Assembly: GCF_024699075.1 (NCBI RefSeq)
Contig: NZ_JAILQF010000156.1
Location: forward strand, 1 to 13,158
Source of the DNA: Butyrivibrio sp.
GTDB lineage: Bacteria > Bacillota_A > Clostridia > Lachnospirales > Lachnospiraceae
Direction of reading: 5' to 3'
DNA length: 13,158 nucleotides
Shown here: one piece after another, positions 1 to 6,601 of the stretch
Numbering within the stretch: position 1 is the first letter of the stretch
Layout of the letters: each line of letters begins with the position of its first letter
Translations under genes and position numbers: made by a program
Notes under the pieces: generated by a model
The model's database searches: none
Told to the model about the DNA's origin: nothing
Seen by the model: the letters and a program-made list of their open reading frames with translations, nothing else

Positions 1-764
1 GCGTACATTACTTCATGTGTTCCATAAAAGACATGCGTCATTGGAAATCCTGTCATATCATCAAGAATAGGGCTAAGAAGATAAGCATCATCTTTACCTG
101 CAAGGACAGGCGCAATATTATCAAAAAATCCTATTGGAATCATCACATCATATTTCTCGAGTTCCTTCATTCTCATTTTCTGCTCTCTACTTGGTGGAAC
201 CTGGGCTCTAGGCGATTGTAACACAAGCTTTCCTGGCATTGGTATATCCTTCTCTTTATGCTTAATATAACTGCATAATGACAGAGCCTGTCCTCCGCCT
301 GATGATGTACCAAAGAATCTTACATTATCACTTGTATACCTATCCAATATGTGTTTATAAACAAGAATCGAACTTGAAAGTGTCTCTACAAGCTTATGAT
401 CGGGCGCCATAGGATACATTGGGAACCATACTTCAGCATTTGAGTTATCTGCTATCTGACTACATAAAACTATATCACCCGGATCAGGAGGCATTATATA
501 TCCGCCTCCAAAAAGATATAACACAGCAACCTTTGGATCAGAGTTCTTCTTTTTAATAATATAACAGCGTGTACCAGCTATATCCTCTGTTCTAATATCA
601 AAATTTTTTTCAAGTTTTTTATAGGGAACTTTAAGATCTTTCTTTTGTTTTTCAGAAAAGTCTTTCAGCATCTTATCAAAATCGCTGCCTTCTTTTGCCA
701 GCATCTTATTGACCTTTAGCATACGAAAAAGACTTTCTACCATTTTGTACCTAATACTAGTCAT
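1..764 (-). CDS. Alpha/beta hydrolase (HSL-type esterase), C-terminus cut by window edge
   Basis: Seen: an open frame of 254 codons starting at ATG 764-762 and running off the left edge with no stop. AAGGAG (778-773) lies 8 nt before the ATG. A closer upstream ATG is out of frame and stops after four codons, so 764 is the start. Residues 84-89 (LFGGGY) match the oxyanion-hole HGGG motif of hormone-sensitive-lipase-like hydrolases, but Phe replaces the usual His. The nucleophile elbow GTSSGGG at 152-158 puts the catalytic Ser at 154. SPILDDMTGFP followed by GTHE (249-251) matches the region of the acidic catalytic residue, with Glu251 in place of the usual Asp. The catalytic His lies beyond the window. 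Family members hydrolyse carboxyl esters; the substrate here is unknown. There is no signal peptide, so it is probably cytoplasmic. It has its own promoter and operator and is divergent from the DUF362 gene. Confidence 0.88.
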   Translation of the reverse strand, partial: MTSIRYKMVESLFRMLKVNKMLAKEGSDFDKMLKDFSEKQKKDLKVPYKKLEKNFDIRTEDIAGTRCYIIKKKNSDPKVAVLYLFGGGYIMPPDPGDIVLCSQIADNSNAEVWFPMYPMAPDHKLVETLSSSILVYKHILDRYTSDNVRFFGTSSGGGQALSLCSYIKHKEKDIPMPGKLVLQSPRAQVPPSREQKMRMKELEKYDVMIPIGFFDNIAPVLAGKDDAYLLSPILDDMTGFPMTHVFYGTHEVMY

Positions 765-779
765 CACTCATTCTCCTTC

Positions 780-795
780 GTTAGCGGTTGCTAAC
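780..795. promoter_or_regulatory. Palindromic operator (TetR-like) after the hydrolase promoter
   Basis: GTTAGC (780-785), GGTT, GCTAAC (790-795) is a perfect 6-bp inverted repeat with a 4-bp centre. It lies between the predicted transcription start and the ribosome binding site of the hydrolase gene, where a bound repressor would block initiation or early elongation. The half-site resembles operators of TetR-family repressors, an inference from motif style only. No regulator gene for it is visible in the window. Confidence 0.6.
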
Positions 796-808
796 CCCAC
801 AATCTGCA

Positions 809-837
809 ATTATAGGTCTGGTATCTATTTGTGTCAA
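809..837 (-). promoter_or_regulatory. Consensus sigma-70 promoter of the hydrolase gene
   Basis: On the minus strand, TTGACA (837-832) and TATAAT (814-809) are separated by exactly 17 nt. Both hexamers match the housekeeping consensus at six of six positions. The predicted start of transcription is near 803-801, about 38 nt before the start codon. A promoter this strong normally needs a repressor, which fits the palindrome just downstream. Confidence 0.85.
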
Positions 838-975
838 CAAGAAATGCAGTGAAAAAGATGACTTAAAGTCGGGAAGTTTAATGAACTCATCTTATAAACA
901 TACCTTTTTTTCATAGTTTATTTAAAAATACTTATATTATTAAGCTCTTTAATGTAGTATATTTTAAATGTGATA

Positions 976-1003
976 TGACAAGTGTCAAAAAAATCTTTTG
1001 ACA
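976..1003. repeat. Inverted-repeat cluster, possible operator for the DUF362 gene
   Basis: TGTCAAAA (983-990) and TTTTGACA (996-1003) form a perfect 8-bp inverted repeat with a 5-bp centre. The left arm also pairs with TGACA at 976-980 (TGACA-AG-TGTCA). TTGACA at 998-1003 is a perfect -35 hexamer for a plus-strand promoter. The best -10 at 17-nt spacing is only TAAAAA (1021-1026), so the promoter is weak or needs activation. The regulator is not identifiable. Confidence 0.4.
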
Positions 1004-1044
1004 ACTTCATCTTAATAAATTAAAAAAGATGATCACGAAAGTAA

Positions 1045-1102
1045 ACTGATATAGCAGCTTTAAAAAGCTATTATAAGGGCAAATATAATAGCTTATATCA
1101 GT
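1045..1102 (+). promoter_or_regulatory. Long bulged stem-loop in the probable 5' leader of the DUF362 gene
   Basis: ACTGATATA (1045-1053) pairs with TATATCAGT (1094-1102). Inside it, AGCTATTATA (1066-1075) pairs with TATAATAGCT (1084-1093) around an 8-nt loop. A 12-nt bulge (1054-1065) lies on the 5' side and can form a competing hairpin, AGCTTT (1056-1061) with AAAGCT (1064-1069). No U-tract follows, so it is not an intrinsic terminator. It ends 21 nt before the AGGAG site. It could be a regulatory RNA structure or a DNA binding site; it matches no riboswitch class I recognise. Confidence 0.45.
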
Positions 1103-1135
1103 AACGCAATTGGCAAAACAGATAGGAGATTTTAA

Positions 1136-2260
1136 ATGGAGAAATCAAAAGTTTATTTTACCGATTTCAGGACTGTTCTTGGAGTCAGCCTTACGGCAAA
1201 GCTTCAGAAGCTTATTAAGACAGCTGGAATTAATACTATTGATATGGACGGCAAATTTGTAGCTATCAAGATGCATTTTGGAGAACTTGGTAACCTTGCA
1301 TTCTTGAGACCTAATTATGCCAAGGCTGTTGCAGATGTTGTCAAGGAGCTTGGAGGCTTACCATTTCTTACAGATTGTAATACGCTCTACCCCGGCAGCC
1401 GTAAACATGCTCTAGAACATTTGGACTGTGCTAATATCAACGGTTTTAATACTGTTACAACAGGCTGTCAGATCCTAATTGCTGACGGACTTAGGGGAAC
1501 AGATGACATAATCGTTCCCGTTCCGAATGGTGAATACTGCAAGGAAGCCTATATTGGAAGAGCCATAATGGACGCAGATATTTTTATCTCACTTAGCCAT
1601 TTTAAAGGTCATGAGCAGGCAGGCTTTGGCGGAACTATAAAGAATATAGGTATGGGATGTGGAAGCCGTGCCGGTAAAATGCAACAGCATAACAGCGGAC
1701 ATCCACATGTAATAACAGATAAGTGCAAAGGTTGTCATAGATGTGCAAGAGAATGCGGATCTGATGCTATCAGCTATAAAGACAATAAAGCATGGATAGA
1801 TCCTGAGCTTTGTAAAGGATGCGGCCGCTGCATAGGAGCATGTGCTTTTGATGCTATTGAAAATGATAACGCAGATGCACCTCAGATGCTCGGAAGAAAG
1901 ATGGCTGAGTATACAGCAGCTGTCGTTTCAGGAAGACCTTGCTTCCACATAAGTCTAATTACAGATGTATCACCTAACTGCGACTGTCACGGCGAAAATG
2001 ACGCTCCTATTCTTCCAGATATAGGAATGCTTGCATCCTTTGATCCAGTTGCTCTTGATCAGGCCTGCGTTGACCTTTGTCAGAAAGCAGAACCTATCAG
2101 AAACAGCCAGCTTGGCGATAATATGGCCAAGGAGCACTTCCATGATCATGGAGATGTATGGCATAACAGTAATCCTAATGTTTCCTGGGCTGAGACACTT
2201 GAACATGCTCAGAAAATAGGTGTTGGATCAAGAGAATACGAACTCGTTGTAATGAAATAA
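1136..2260 (+). CDS. DUF362 domain protein with two [4Fe-4S] ferredoxin motifs
   Basis: A 374-residue protein starting at ATG 1136 with AGGAG 7 nt upstream. The N-terminal part (about 1-185) has the features of DUF362, including KMHFGELGN, the LTDCNTLYPGSR segment, and SLSHFKGHEQAGFGGTIKNIGMG before the clusters. Two ferredoxin motifs follow. Cys197, 200, 203 and 207 form the first CxxCxxCxxxC, and Cys226, 229, 232 and 236 the second; neither has the usual Pro after the fourth Cys. Each set would bind one [4Fe-4S] cluster. The C-terminal part continues DUF362 (residues around 290-340, GMLASFDPVALDQACVD). There is no signal peptide or membrane segment, so it is a soluble cytoplasmic protein. 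The family is widespread in anaerobes and probably redox-related, but its reaction is not established. It is a single-gene unit ended by the 2273-2313 terminator, and I see no functional link to the sugar genes. Confidence 0.92.
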   Translation: MEKSKVYFTDFRTVLGVSLTAKLQKLIKTAGINTIDMDGKFVAIKMHFGELGNLAFLRPNYAKAVADVVKELGGLPFLTDCNTLYPGSRKHALEHLDCANINGFNTVTTGCQILIADGLRGTDDIIVPVPNGEYCKEAYIGRAIMDADIFISLSHFKGHEQAGFGGTIKNIGMGCGSRAGKMQQHNSGHPHVITDKCKGCHRCARECGSDAISYKDNKAWIDPELCKGCGRCIGACAFDAIENDNADAPQMLGRKMAEYTAAVVSGRPCFHISLITDVSPNCDCHGENDAPILPDIGMLASFDPVALDQACVDLCQKAEPIRNSQLGDNMAKEHFHDHGDVWHNSNPNVSWAETLEHAQKIGVGSREYELVVMK

Positions 2261-2272
2261 TTATCGACTTTA

Positions 2273-2313
2273 AAACCTCCGCCAAGATGTCATTTTCATC
2301 CTGGCGGAGGTTT
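2273..2313. terminator. Bidirectional intrinsic terminator between convergent genes
   Basis: AAACCTCCGCCA plus GATG (2273-2289) pairs with CATC plus TGGCGGAGGTTT (2297-2313), with one A-C mismatch and a 7-nt loop. The stem is GC-rich, and its ends give T-runs in both directions: TTTATTATTT on the plus strand and TTTTAAA on the minus strand. It lies 12 nt after the DUF362 stop and 5 nt beyond the stop of the minus-strand operon, so it serves both convergent units. Confidence 0.9.
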
Positions 2314-2318
2314 ATTAT

Positions 2319-4724
2319 TTATATAACCTGTGTCTCATCTTTACTCTGGTACCATTTTACAAGCATGCGTTCACCTATTTTTAGTTCTTTTTGCTCTTTA
2401 GAAAAAGATATATCAAGCTTTCTAACCCTACTTATAAAGCTGTCAAGATCAGTATCTTCGCTGGAAGATCCGCATATAACAGCATATGCATGACACCTTG
2501 AATATATCCTCTGCTCACAGCCTATAAGCCTGTCCATGTATTCTTCGGGCTTATCGCTACACCATATGGCAATATATCCATTATCTTTTCTTGCAAATAT
2601 ATAATTTTCTTCTTTGATGACTTCATCAAATTTATTTTCAGGCAAAAAGATATGTGTAAATCCTACAGGATGATTCTTGGGAATATTATAAACAGCTCCA
2701 AGAATACTTCCCTTTTGACATAATGCCGGCATAACACCGTTACCATGCCAATAACCAGGTCTCATACCGGAATCTTCTGACATGGCACCAGGATGATTTA
2801 CAAATATGACAGCTTCACCAGAAAGCGCAGCATACCACATATGCTGCTGATATCCATATGTACCTGGTTCAAAGAATGTTGTCCCATGAAAACTCTCATT
2901 AGCTGATTTAAGATATTCATGAGTATCAATATCAGATCTGCCTGATACTGCACTTATTCTTACATTTTCCCATCTTTTAAAATCATCTGTTCTTTTTGAC
3001 TGTACAGACGTAAGACAATAATCCTTTGTCTTTTTAAGCATAATAAGAGAATTTCCACTACTATAACAAATATCAGCATCTTCATGCATAAGATTTTTAA
3101 ACTCATCTGAAAACTTGTATTTACTTGTTGACAGATATGAAAGCCAGCCTTCTCCTATGGTGACCGGTGCTGTTTTATCTATACAATGAACGATTGCCTG
3201 GTCGCCTTCTTTATATGGCCTTATAGCACCTCTATATACTCTTCCCATTGGAGCTATCATAGTCCCTTTAAAGGTATGGATAGATAACTGTCTTAGCATT
3301 TTGTCACATAACAATGTAGCTCTTTTAGATATATCCTTATCTGCATAATCGACCAGGTTAAGAAGGGCTGCAAAGGTCACATTTAAATACGTTGCACTTA
3401 AAAACTCTTCAAAACCGTATTTTTCCACATCAAAAAGCCAGTCTTCTACTTTACCCTTGCCGTATTTACTAAGCTTTTCACCTGTCATGTGGGCTCTTAC
3501 AAATATATCATCAGGATACATCTGTCCTACAAGCATCATGCATGAATAGAACATTAGGGAATGGTTCTCACTCCAAAAGCACATTCCATCACTTCCGTCC
3601 ATATTCATCCAATATCTGAAGTTCAAAAGTACTTCTTTGATCCTACAAGATAGCTGCTCATCTATCTCATAGTTCTTAAGATATCTGATCAAACCACAGA
3701 TAAGAAAATCCGAGCAATCAACTCTTCTTTCAATAAGATCAAGATCCTTAAGTAACCGGTCTCTATCTTTAATGTCATAGATATTAAGAGCCTTTCTTGC
3801 AAGAATATTCATTATAGAAAAGCCAAATTCTCCTCTGTTTGCAGATTTAATATCTGCTATATGCTTTAAATATCTGTTGGTATCTTTATTTTCTTCATTC
3901 GATTCATAGACTGATCTGCAGGCATCATCAAACTCTATAATTCTGTTAAGAGTATATTTCCTGTCAGGATCATCGGATCGAAGTGATATCATAACGAGTT
4001 CTTTATCATCAGGAACAGTATAACTTCCAGTTGCTTCTATCTCTTCGTTCGAAGACCGCTCTTCATAATCCATACTTCTGTTGGAATAGGAAATACAAAC
4101 TTTCTTATCTCCGAGCATAAGTCTTTTACCATCAGTCTTTATACCGTATAGATAATTGTATTTATCATATACTTCATCTCTTAAAGACTTATCATAAAGG
4201 GTGACTTTAATATGATCAGCGCCATCTACTATTTGTATTCCAACTATATTTCTGGTATCTCTGACTCCAAGATTTATACAATTAAGGATCAGGACATTTT
4301 CACCTTTTTTAAGACTGATATTCAGGTCCACATATTGAATCGGTTTATATACAGGCTTATCTATCTGACCTACAGCTTCTCCATTAACAAAAAGACTTAC
4401 AGCCATATAAGACCATAGTCTTATAGTGGCTGTAATATCTTTGTCCAAAACAAGTACAGTAGATACCTGCATCTTTATTTTCTTAAGAGTTGAATAAAAG
4501 GCTGACCTGTTAACAAAACCGTTATTTCTTTCAATAGCAATAGTAAAGTCATCACAAATCGCTTCGTTATGATCAAGCTCTTGTCCTACATCCTCTCTCA
4601 GTCTTTTTTCAAGTCTGAACTGATCATTGTCCTTTATATCTGTTTCATAATCAGTAACTTCAGGTCTTGAAACCATGTACTGACATATAAAGCCTTCATA
4701 TCCTAATTCCCAACTCATATTCAC
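2319..4724 (-). CDS. Unclassified carbohydrate-active-enzyme-like protein, last gene of the sugar ABC operon
   Basis: An 801-residue protein with a GTG start at 4724. Its ribosome binding site (AAAGGG) lies in the last codons of the permease gene, whose stop is only 3 nt upstream, so the two are translationally coupled. An in-frame ATG at 4718 is too far from that site to be preferred. There is no signal peptide, so it is cytoplasmic. Residues about 60-170 look like a jelly-roll sugar-binding domain (LFVNGEAVGQ, then LKKGENVLIL, NLGVRDTRNI). Residues about 280-540 are mostly helical and suggest an (alpha/alpha)6 toroid, as in many glycoside hydrolases and heparinase-like lyases. They include the striking motif FWSENH (383-388) and MGRVYRGAI (493-501). 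The C-terminal part carries GYQQHMWYAAL (624-634), VNHPG (642-646) and RPGYWHGNG (655-663), then beta-rich sequence. Glu386, His388, Tyr626 and His644 are candidate active-site residues by appearance only. I cannot place it in a named GH or PL family. Position implies it acts on the imported oligosaccharide. Confidence 0.7.
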   Translation of the reverse strand: MNMSWELGYEGFICQYMVSRPEVTDYETDIKDNDQFRLEKRLREDVGQELDHNEAICDDFTIAIERNNGFVNRSAFYSTLKKIKMQVSTVLVLDKDITATIRLWSYMAVSLFVNGEAVGQIDKPVYKPIQYVDLNISLKKGENVLILNCINLGVRDTRNIVGIQIVDGADHIKVTLYDKSLRDEVYDKYNYLYGIKTDGKRLMLGDKKVCISYSNRSMDYEERSSNEEIEATGSYTVPDDKELVMISLRSDDPDRKYTLNRIIEFDDACRSVYESNEENKDTNRYLKHIADIKSANRGEFGFSIMNILARKALNIYDIKDRDRLLKDLDLIERRVDCSDFLICGLIRYLKNYEIDEQLSCRIKEVLLNFRYWMNMDGSDGMCFWSENHSLMFYSCMMLVGQMYPDDIFVRAHMTGEKLSKYGKGKVEDWLFDVEKYGFEEFLSATYLNVTFAALLNLVDYADKDISKRATLLCDKMLRQLSIHTFKGTMIAPMGRVYRGAIRPYKEGDQAIVHCIDKTAPVTIGEGWLSYLSTSKYKFSDEFKNLMHEDADICYSSGNSLIMLKKTKDYCLTSVQSKRTDDFKRWENVRISAVSGRSDIDTHEYLKSANESFHGTTFFEPGTYGYQQHMWYAALSGEAVIFVNHPGAMSEDSGMRPGYWHGNGVMPALCQKGSILGAVYNIPKNHPVGFTHIFLPENKFDEVIKEENYIFARKDNGYIAIWCSDKPEEYMDRLIGCEQRIYSRCHAYAVICGSSSEDTDLDSFISRVRKLDISFSKEQKELKIGERMLVKWYQSKDETQVI

Positions 4725-4727
4725 GTA

Positions 4728-5591
4728 TTATCCCTTTACTGCACCGCTTGTCATTCCGCTCATGAAGTTCCTACTAAATATACAGTATATCAAAAGCATA
4801 GGTATAATAGCTATAGTAGCGCCGGCAAACATTATATTCCAGGCCGCTGTACCATCACCAGCATTCTTTAACATGTTAACACCAACAGTAAGTGGTCTCT
4901 TGGAATCATTGGTCATTGTAAATACAAGAGGAAGTATATATTCATTCCATCCCTGTCTGAAAGACAGAAGTGCAATGGTTCCCATTACAGGTTTAAGAAG
5001 AGGAAGGATGATCATATAGAATGTCTGGAAGAATGTACATCCGTCAATCTTAGCTGCCTCATCAAGTTCTTTTGGAATTGAATTTACAAATCCTCTGCAA
5101 AGGAATATATAAGTTGCCTGACCACCACCTGCAGATATTAAAATAACTGCAAGAAGTGAAGTATTAAGATGGAGCTTTATTGCAAGTTCATACATAGGTC
5201 TTAATGAAACAGATCCCACATTTATGAACATGAACATAATAAAGATTCCATATACAAGTTCTTTGATCTTGAACTTACTTCTTGAAAATACATATCCTGC
5301 CATACTGGAATTAACCAAAGATACGATCATAACTCCAAGAGCAAGAAAAACACTATTTTTGGTATATACTGCAAAGTTGGCCTGATTCCAGGCTGAAATA
5401 TAATTCTGAATTACCCATTTGGTAGGAAAAATATTACTTCCTCCAACCAAAAGTTCAGCATTTTCTTTAAATGAACCAAATACTACATATAAAACAGGGA
5501 AGATTGTTGCAACAGCGAGAAATGCCAATAAAAGCCATATAATTGCATGTATTATCTTTCCCTTTGTGGATACAACCGCACGTCCTTCCAT
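4728..5591 (-). CDS. Carbohydrate ABC transporter permease, MalG/CUT1-type
   Basis: A 287-residue inner-membrane protein starting at ATG 5591, with a near-perfect AAAAGGAGG just upstream. It has about six hydrophobic segments; the first is at about 13-38 (IIHAIIWLLLAFLAV region). The cytoplasmic EAA loop that docks the ATPase is at 176-200 (ELDEAAKIDGCTFFQTF, then ILPLLKP), matching the EAA-x3-G-x9-I-x-LP consensus with Cys in place of the usual Ala after the Gly. Length and C-terminal form (RNFMSGMTSGAVKG) are typical of the MalG-like subunit. It follows the other permease gene by 27 nt and is coupled to the 801-residue protein gene. The substrate is a sugar or oligosaccharide by family; the exact one cannot be read from the sequence. 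Confidence 0.95.
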   Translation of the reverse strand: MEGRAVVSTKGKIIHAIIWLLLAFLAVATIFPVLYVVFGSFKENAELLVGGSNIFPTKWVIQNYISAWNQANFAVYTKNSVFLALGVMIVSLVNSSMAGYVFSRSKFKIKELVYGIFIMFMFINVGSVSLRPMYELAIKLHLNTSLLAVILISAGGGQATYIFLCRGFVNSIPKELDEAAKIDGCTFFQTFYMIILPLLKPVMGTIALLSFRQGWNEYILPLVFTMTNDSKRPLTVGVNMLKNAGDGTAAWNIMFAGATIAIIPMLLIYCIFSRNFMSGMTSGAVKG

Positions 5592-5618
5592 CTTCTTTCC
5601 TCCTTTTAGTCTTCTGCT

Positions 5619-6536
5619 TTAGACTACTTCATCAAGCTTTCTAGATACAAAAAGATAAATCGCAGTCACGATACCAACTATTACAGCAGCGACTACTGAA
5701 AGAAGCGCACCATATCCAATCTGAATTGCAGATGAGGAAGTTGCTGATCCGAATATCATTCTGTAAATATACAGGAACATTACCATTGATCTATTACCAG
5801 GACCACCATCAGAGAGAACCATGATAGCCTCATAATCCTTAAATGCACCTGTTATAGCAAGCATAAGTACTACTTTAAGTACGGGTGAGAGCATAGGAAG
5901 TGTTATATAGAAAAATGTCTGTACACCGTTTGCTCCATCTATCTTAGCTGATTCATATACATCATTGGATATGGAATCCATACCTGATGTAAAATACAGC
6001 ATGTAATTACCAAAGCCTCCCCATATTGCAAGTATAGTTACTGCAGCCATTACTACATCTGTACCTGTAAGCCACGGGATTGGCGATGATATAATATGCA
6101 AAGTCTCAAGTAAAGAATTTAAAATACCATTCTTAGTCGCAAAAATAAATGTAAAGATCATACCTGCAATTGAAGAACTTATAACTGTAGGCATAAAGTA
6201 AATTCCACGGAAGAAATTAGCTCCTTTTATCTTTGTATGAAGTATAACTGCAATTATAAGGGCAAGTGGAATTATAAAGATAAGCTTATAAAAAGCATAT
6301 TCAAAGGTATGTACTACGCTCATCCAGAATGTCTTATCTGAAAGCATTCTCTCAAAATTGGCTGAGCCTGTATATGTTGCTGTAAATCCGTTGTAGTTAT
6401 AACAAATATATTTGAATATCCATATAAAAGGATATATTGAACAAACACACAGGAAAATAATTGCAGGCAGTAGCATCAAAAACGAAGCTAGTCCTTCATG
6501 AGATCCGCCTGGCTTAAACTTTTTTAAAATTTTCAT
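5619..6536 (-). CDS. Carbohydrate ABC transporter permease, MalF/CUT1-type
   Basis: A 305-residue inner-membrane protein. I chose ATG 6536 (MKILKKFKPGG), which has GAGGG about 10 nt upstream. An in-frame ATG at 6590 would add 18 residues, but it lacks a ribosome binding site and would place the 6562-6587 hairpin inside the coding region. There are about six membrane segments, the first at about 16-45. The EAA loop is at 194-218 (VYESAKIDGANGVQTFF, then ITLPMLSP), a good match to the CUT1 consensus. LSDGGPGNRS (241-250) is a conserved MalF-type segment. It pairs with the MalG-like subunit encoded just downstream, and with the lipoprotein receptor encoded upstream, to import an oligosaccharide. 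No ATPase gene is nearby. Confidence 0.94.
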   Translation of the reverse strand: MKILKKFKPGGSHEGLASFLMLLPAIIFLCVCSIYPFIWIFKYICYNYNGFTATYTGSANFERMLSDKTFWMSVVHTFEYAFYKLIFIIPLALIIAVILHTKIKGANFFRGIYFMPTVISSSIAGMIFTFIFATKNGILNSLLETLHIISSPIPWLTGTDVVMAAVTILAIWGGFGNYMLYFTSGMDSISNDVYESAKIDGANGVQTFFYITLPMLSPVLKVVLMLAITGAFKDYEAIMVLSDGGPGNRSMVMFLYIYRMIFGSATSSSAIQIGYGALLSVVAAVIVGIVTAIYLFVSRKLDEVV

Positions 6537-6560
6537 ACTATTGCCGCCCTCTTCTTTAAT

Positions 6561-6587
6561 AAAAGGGGACCTGTTAAGATCCCCTTT
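6561..6587 (-). terminator. Intercistronic hairpin between binding-protein and permease genes
   Basis: AAAGGGGA (6562-6569) pairs with TCCCCTTT (6580-6587). The stem extends by two pairs beyond a mismatch to a GTTA loop. On the minus strand it is followed by only a short run (TTTTATTA). It sits 15 nt past the binding-protein stop and 25 nt before the permease start. In sugar ABC operons such a hairpin typically causes partial termination or protects the upstream message, giving more binding protein than permease. Confidence 0.7.
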
Positions 6588-6601
6588 CATGTTATTAAGT
6601 A

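Larger units (their letters stand above)
765..1135. other. Divergent intergenic region, no gene
   Basis: This 371-bp AT-rich stretch separates the divergent hydrolase and DUF362 genes. I see no convincing coding frame. It holds the hydrolase promoter and operator at its left end, a cluster of TGTCA/TGACA half-sites near 976-1003, a long bulged hairpin at 1045-1102, and the AGGAG ribosome binding site (1124-1128) of the DUF362 gene. The stretch 840-975 shows only AT-rich runs that I cannot assign. Confidence 0.7.

Noticed and set aside
15..221. Plus-strand 68-codon open frame at the left end
   Set aside because: It is antisense to the alpha/beta hydrolase, whose minus-strand frame has clear catalytic motifs, and it has no family features.
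1045..1110. Possible cyclic-di-GMP riboswitch, because of GGGCAAA and ACGCAA near the hairpin
   Set aside because: The GGGCAAA lies in the hairpin loop, there is no GNRA-capped P2 stem between the two motifs, and the second long arm is missing, so the class architecture is absent.
6537..6590. Upstream in-frame ATG (6590) as start of the MalF-like permease
   Set aside because: No ribosome binding site precedes it, the extra 18 residues (KGDLNRSPF...) are unlike a permease N-terminus, and they are encoded across the intercistronic hairpin. ATG 6536 has GAGGG upstream.
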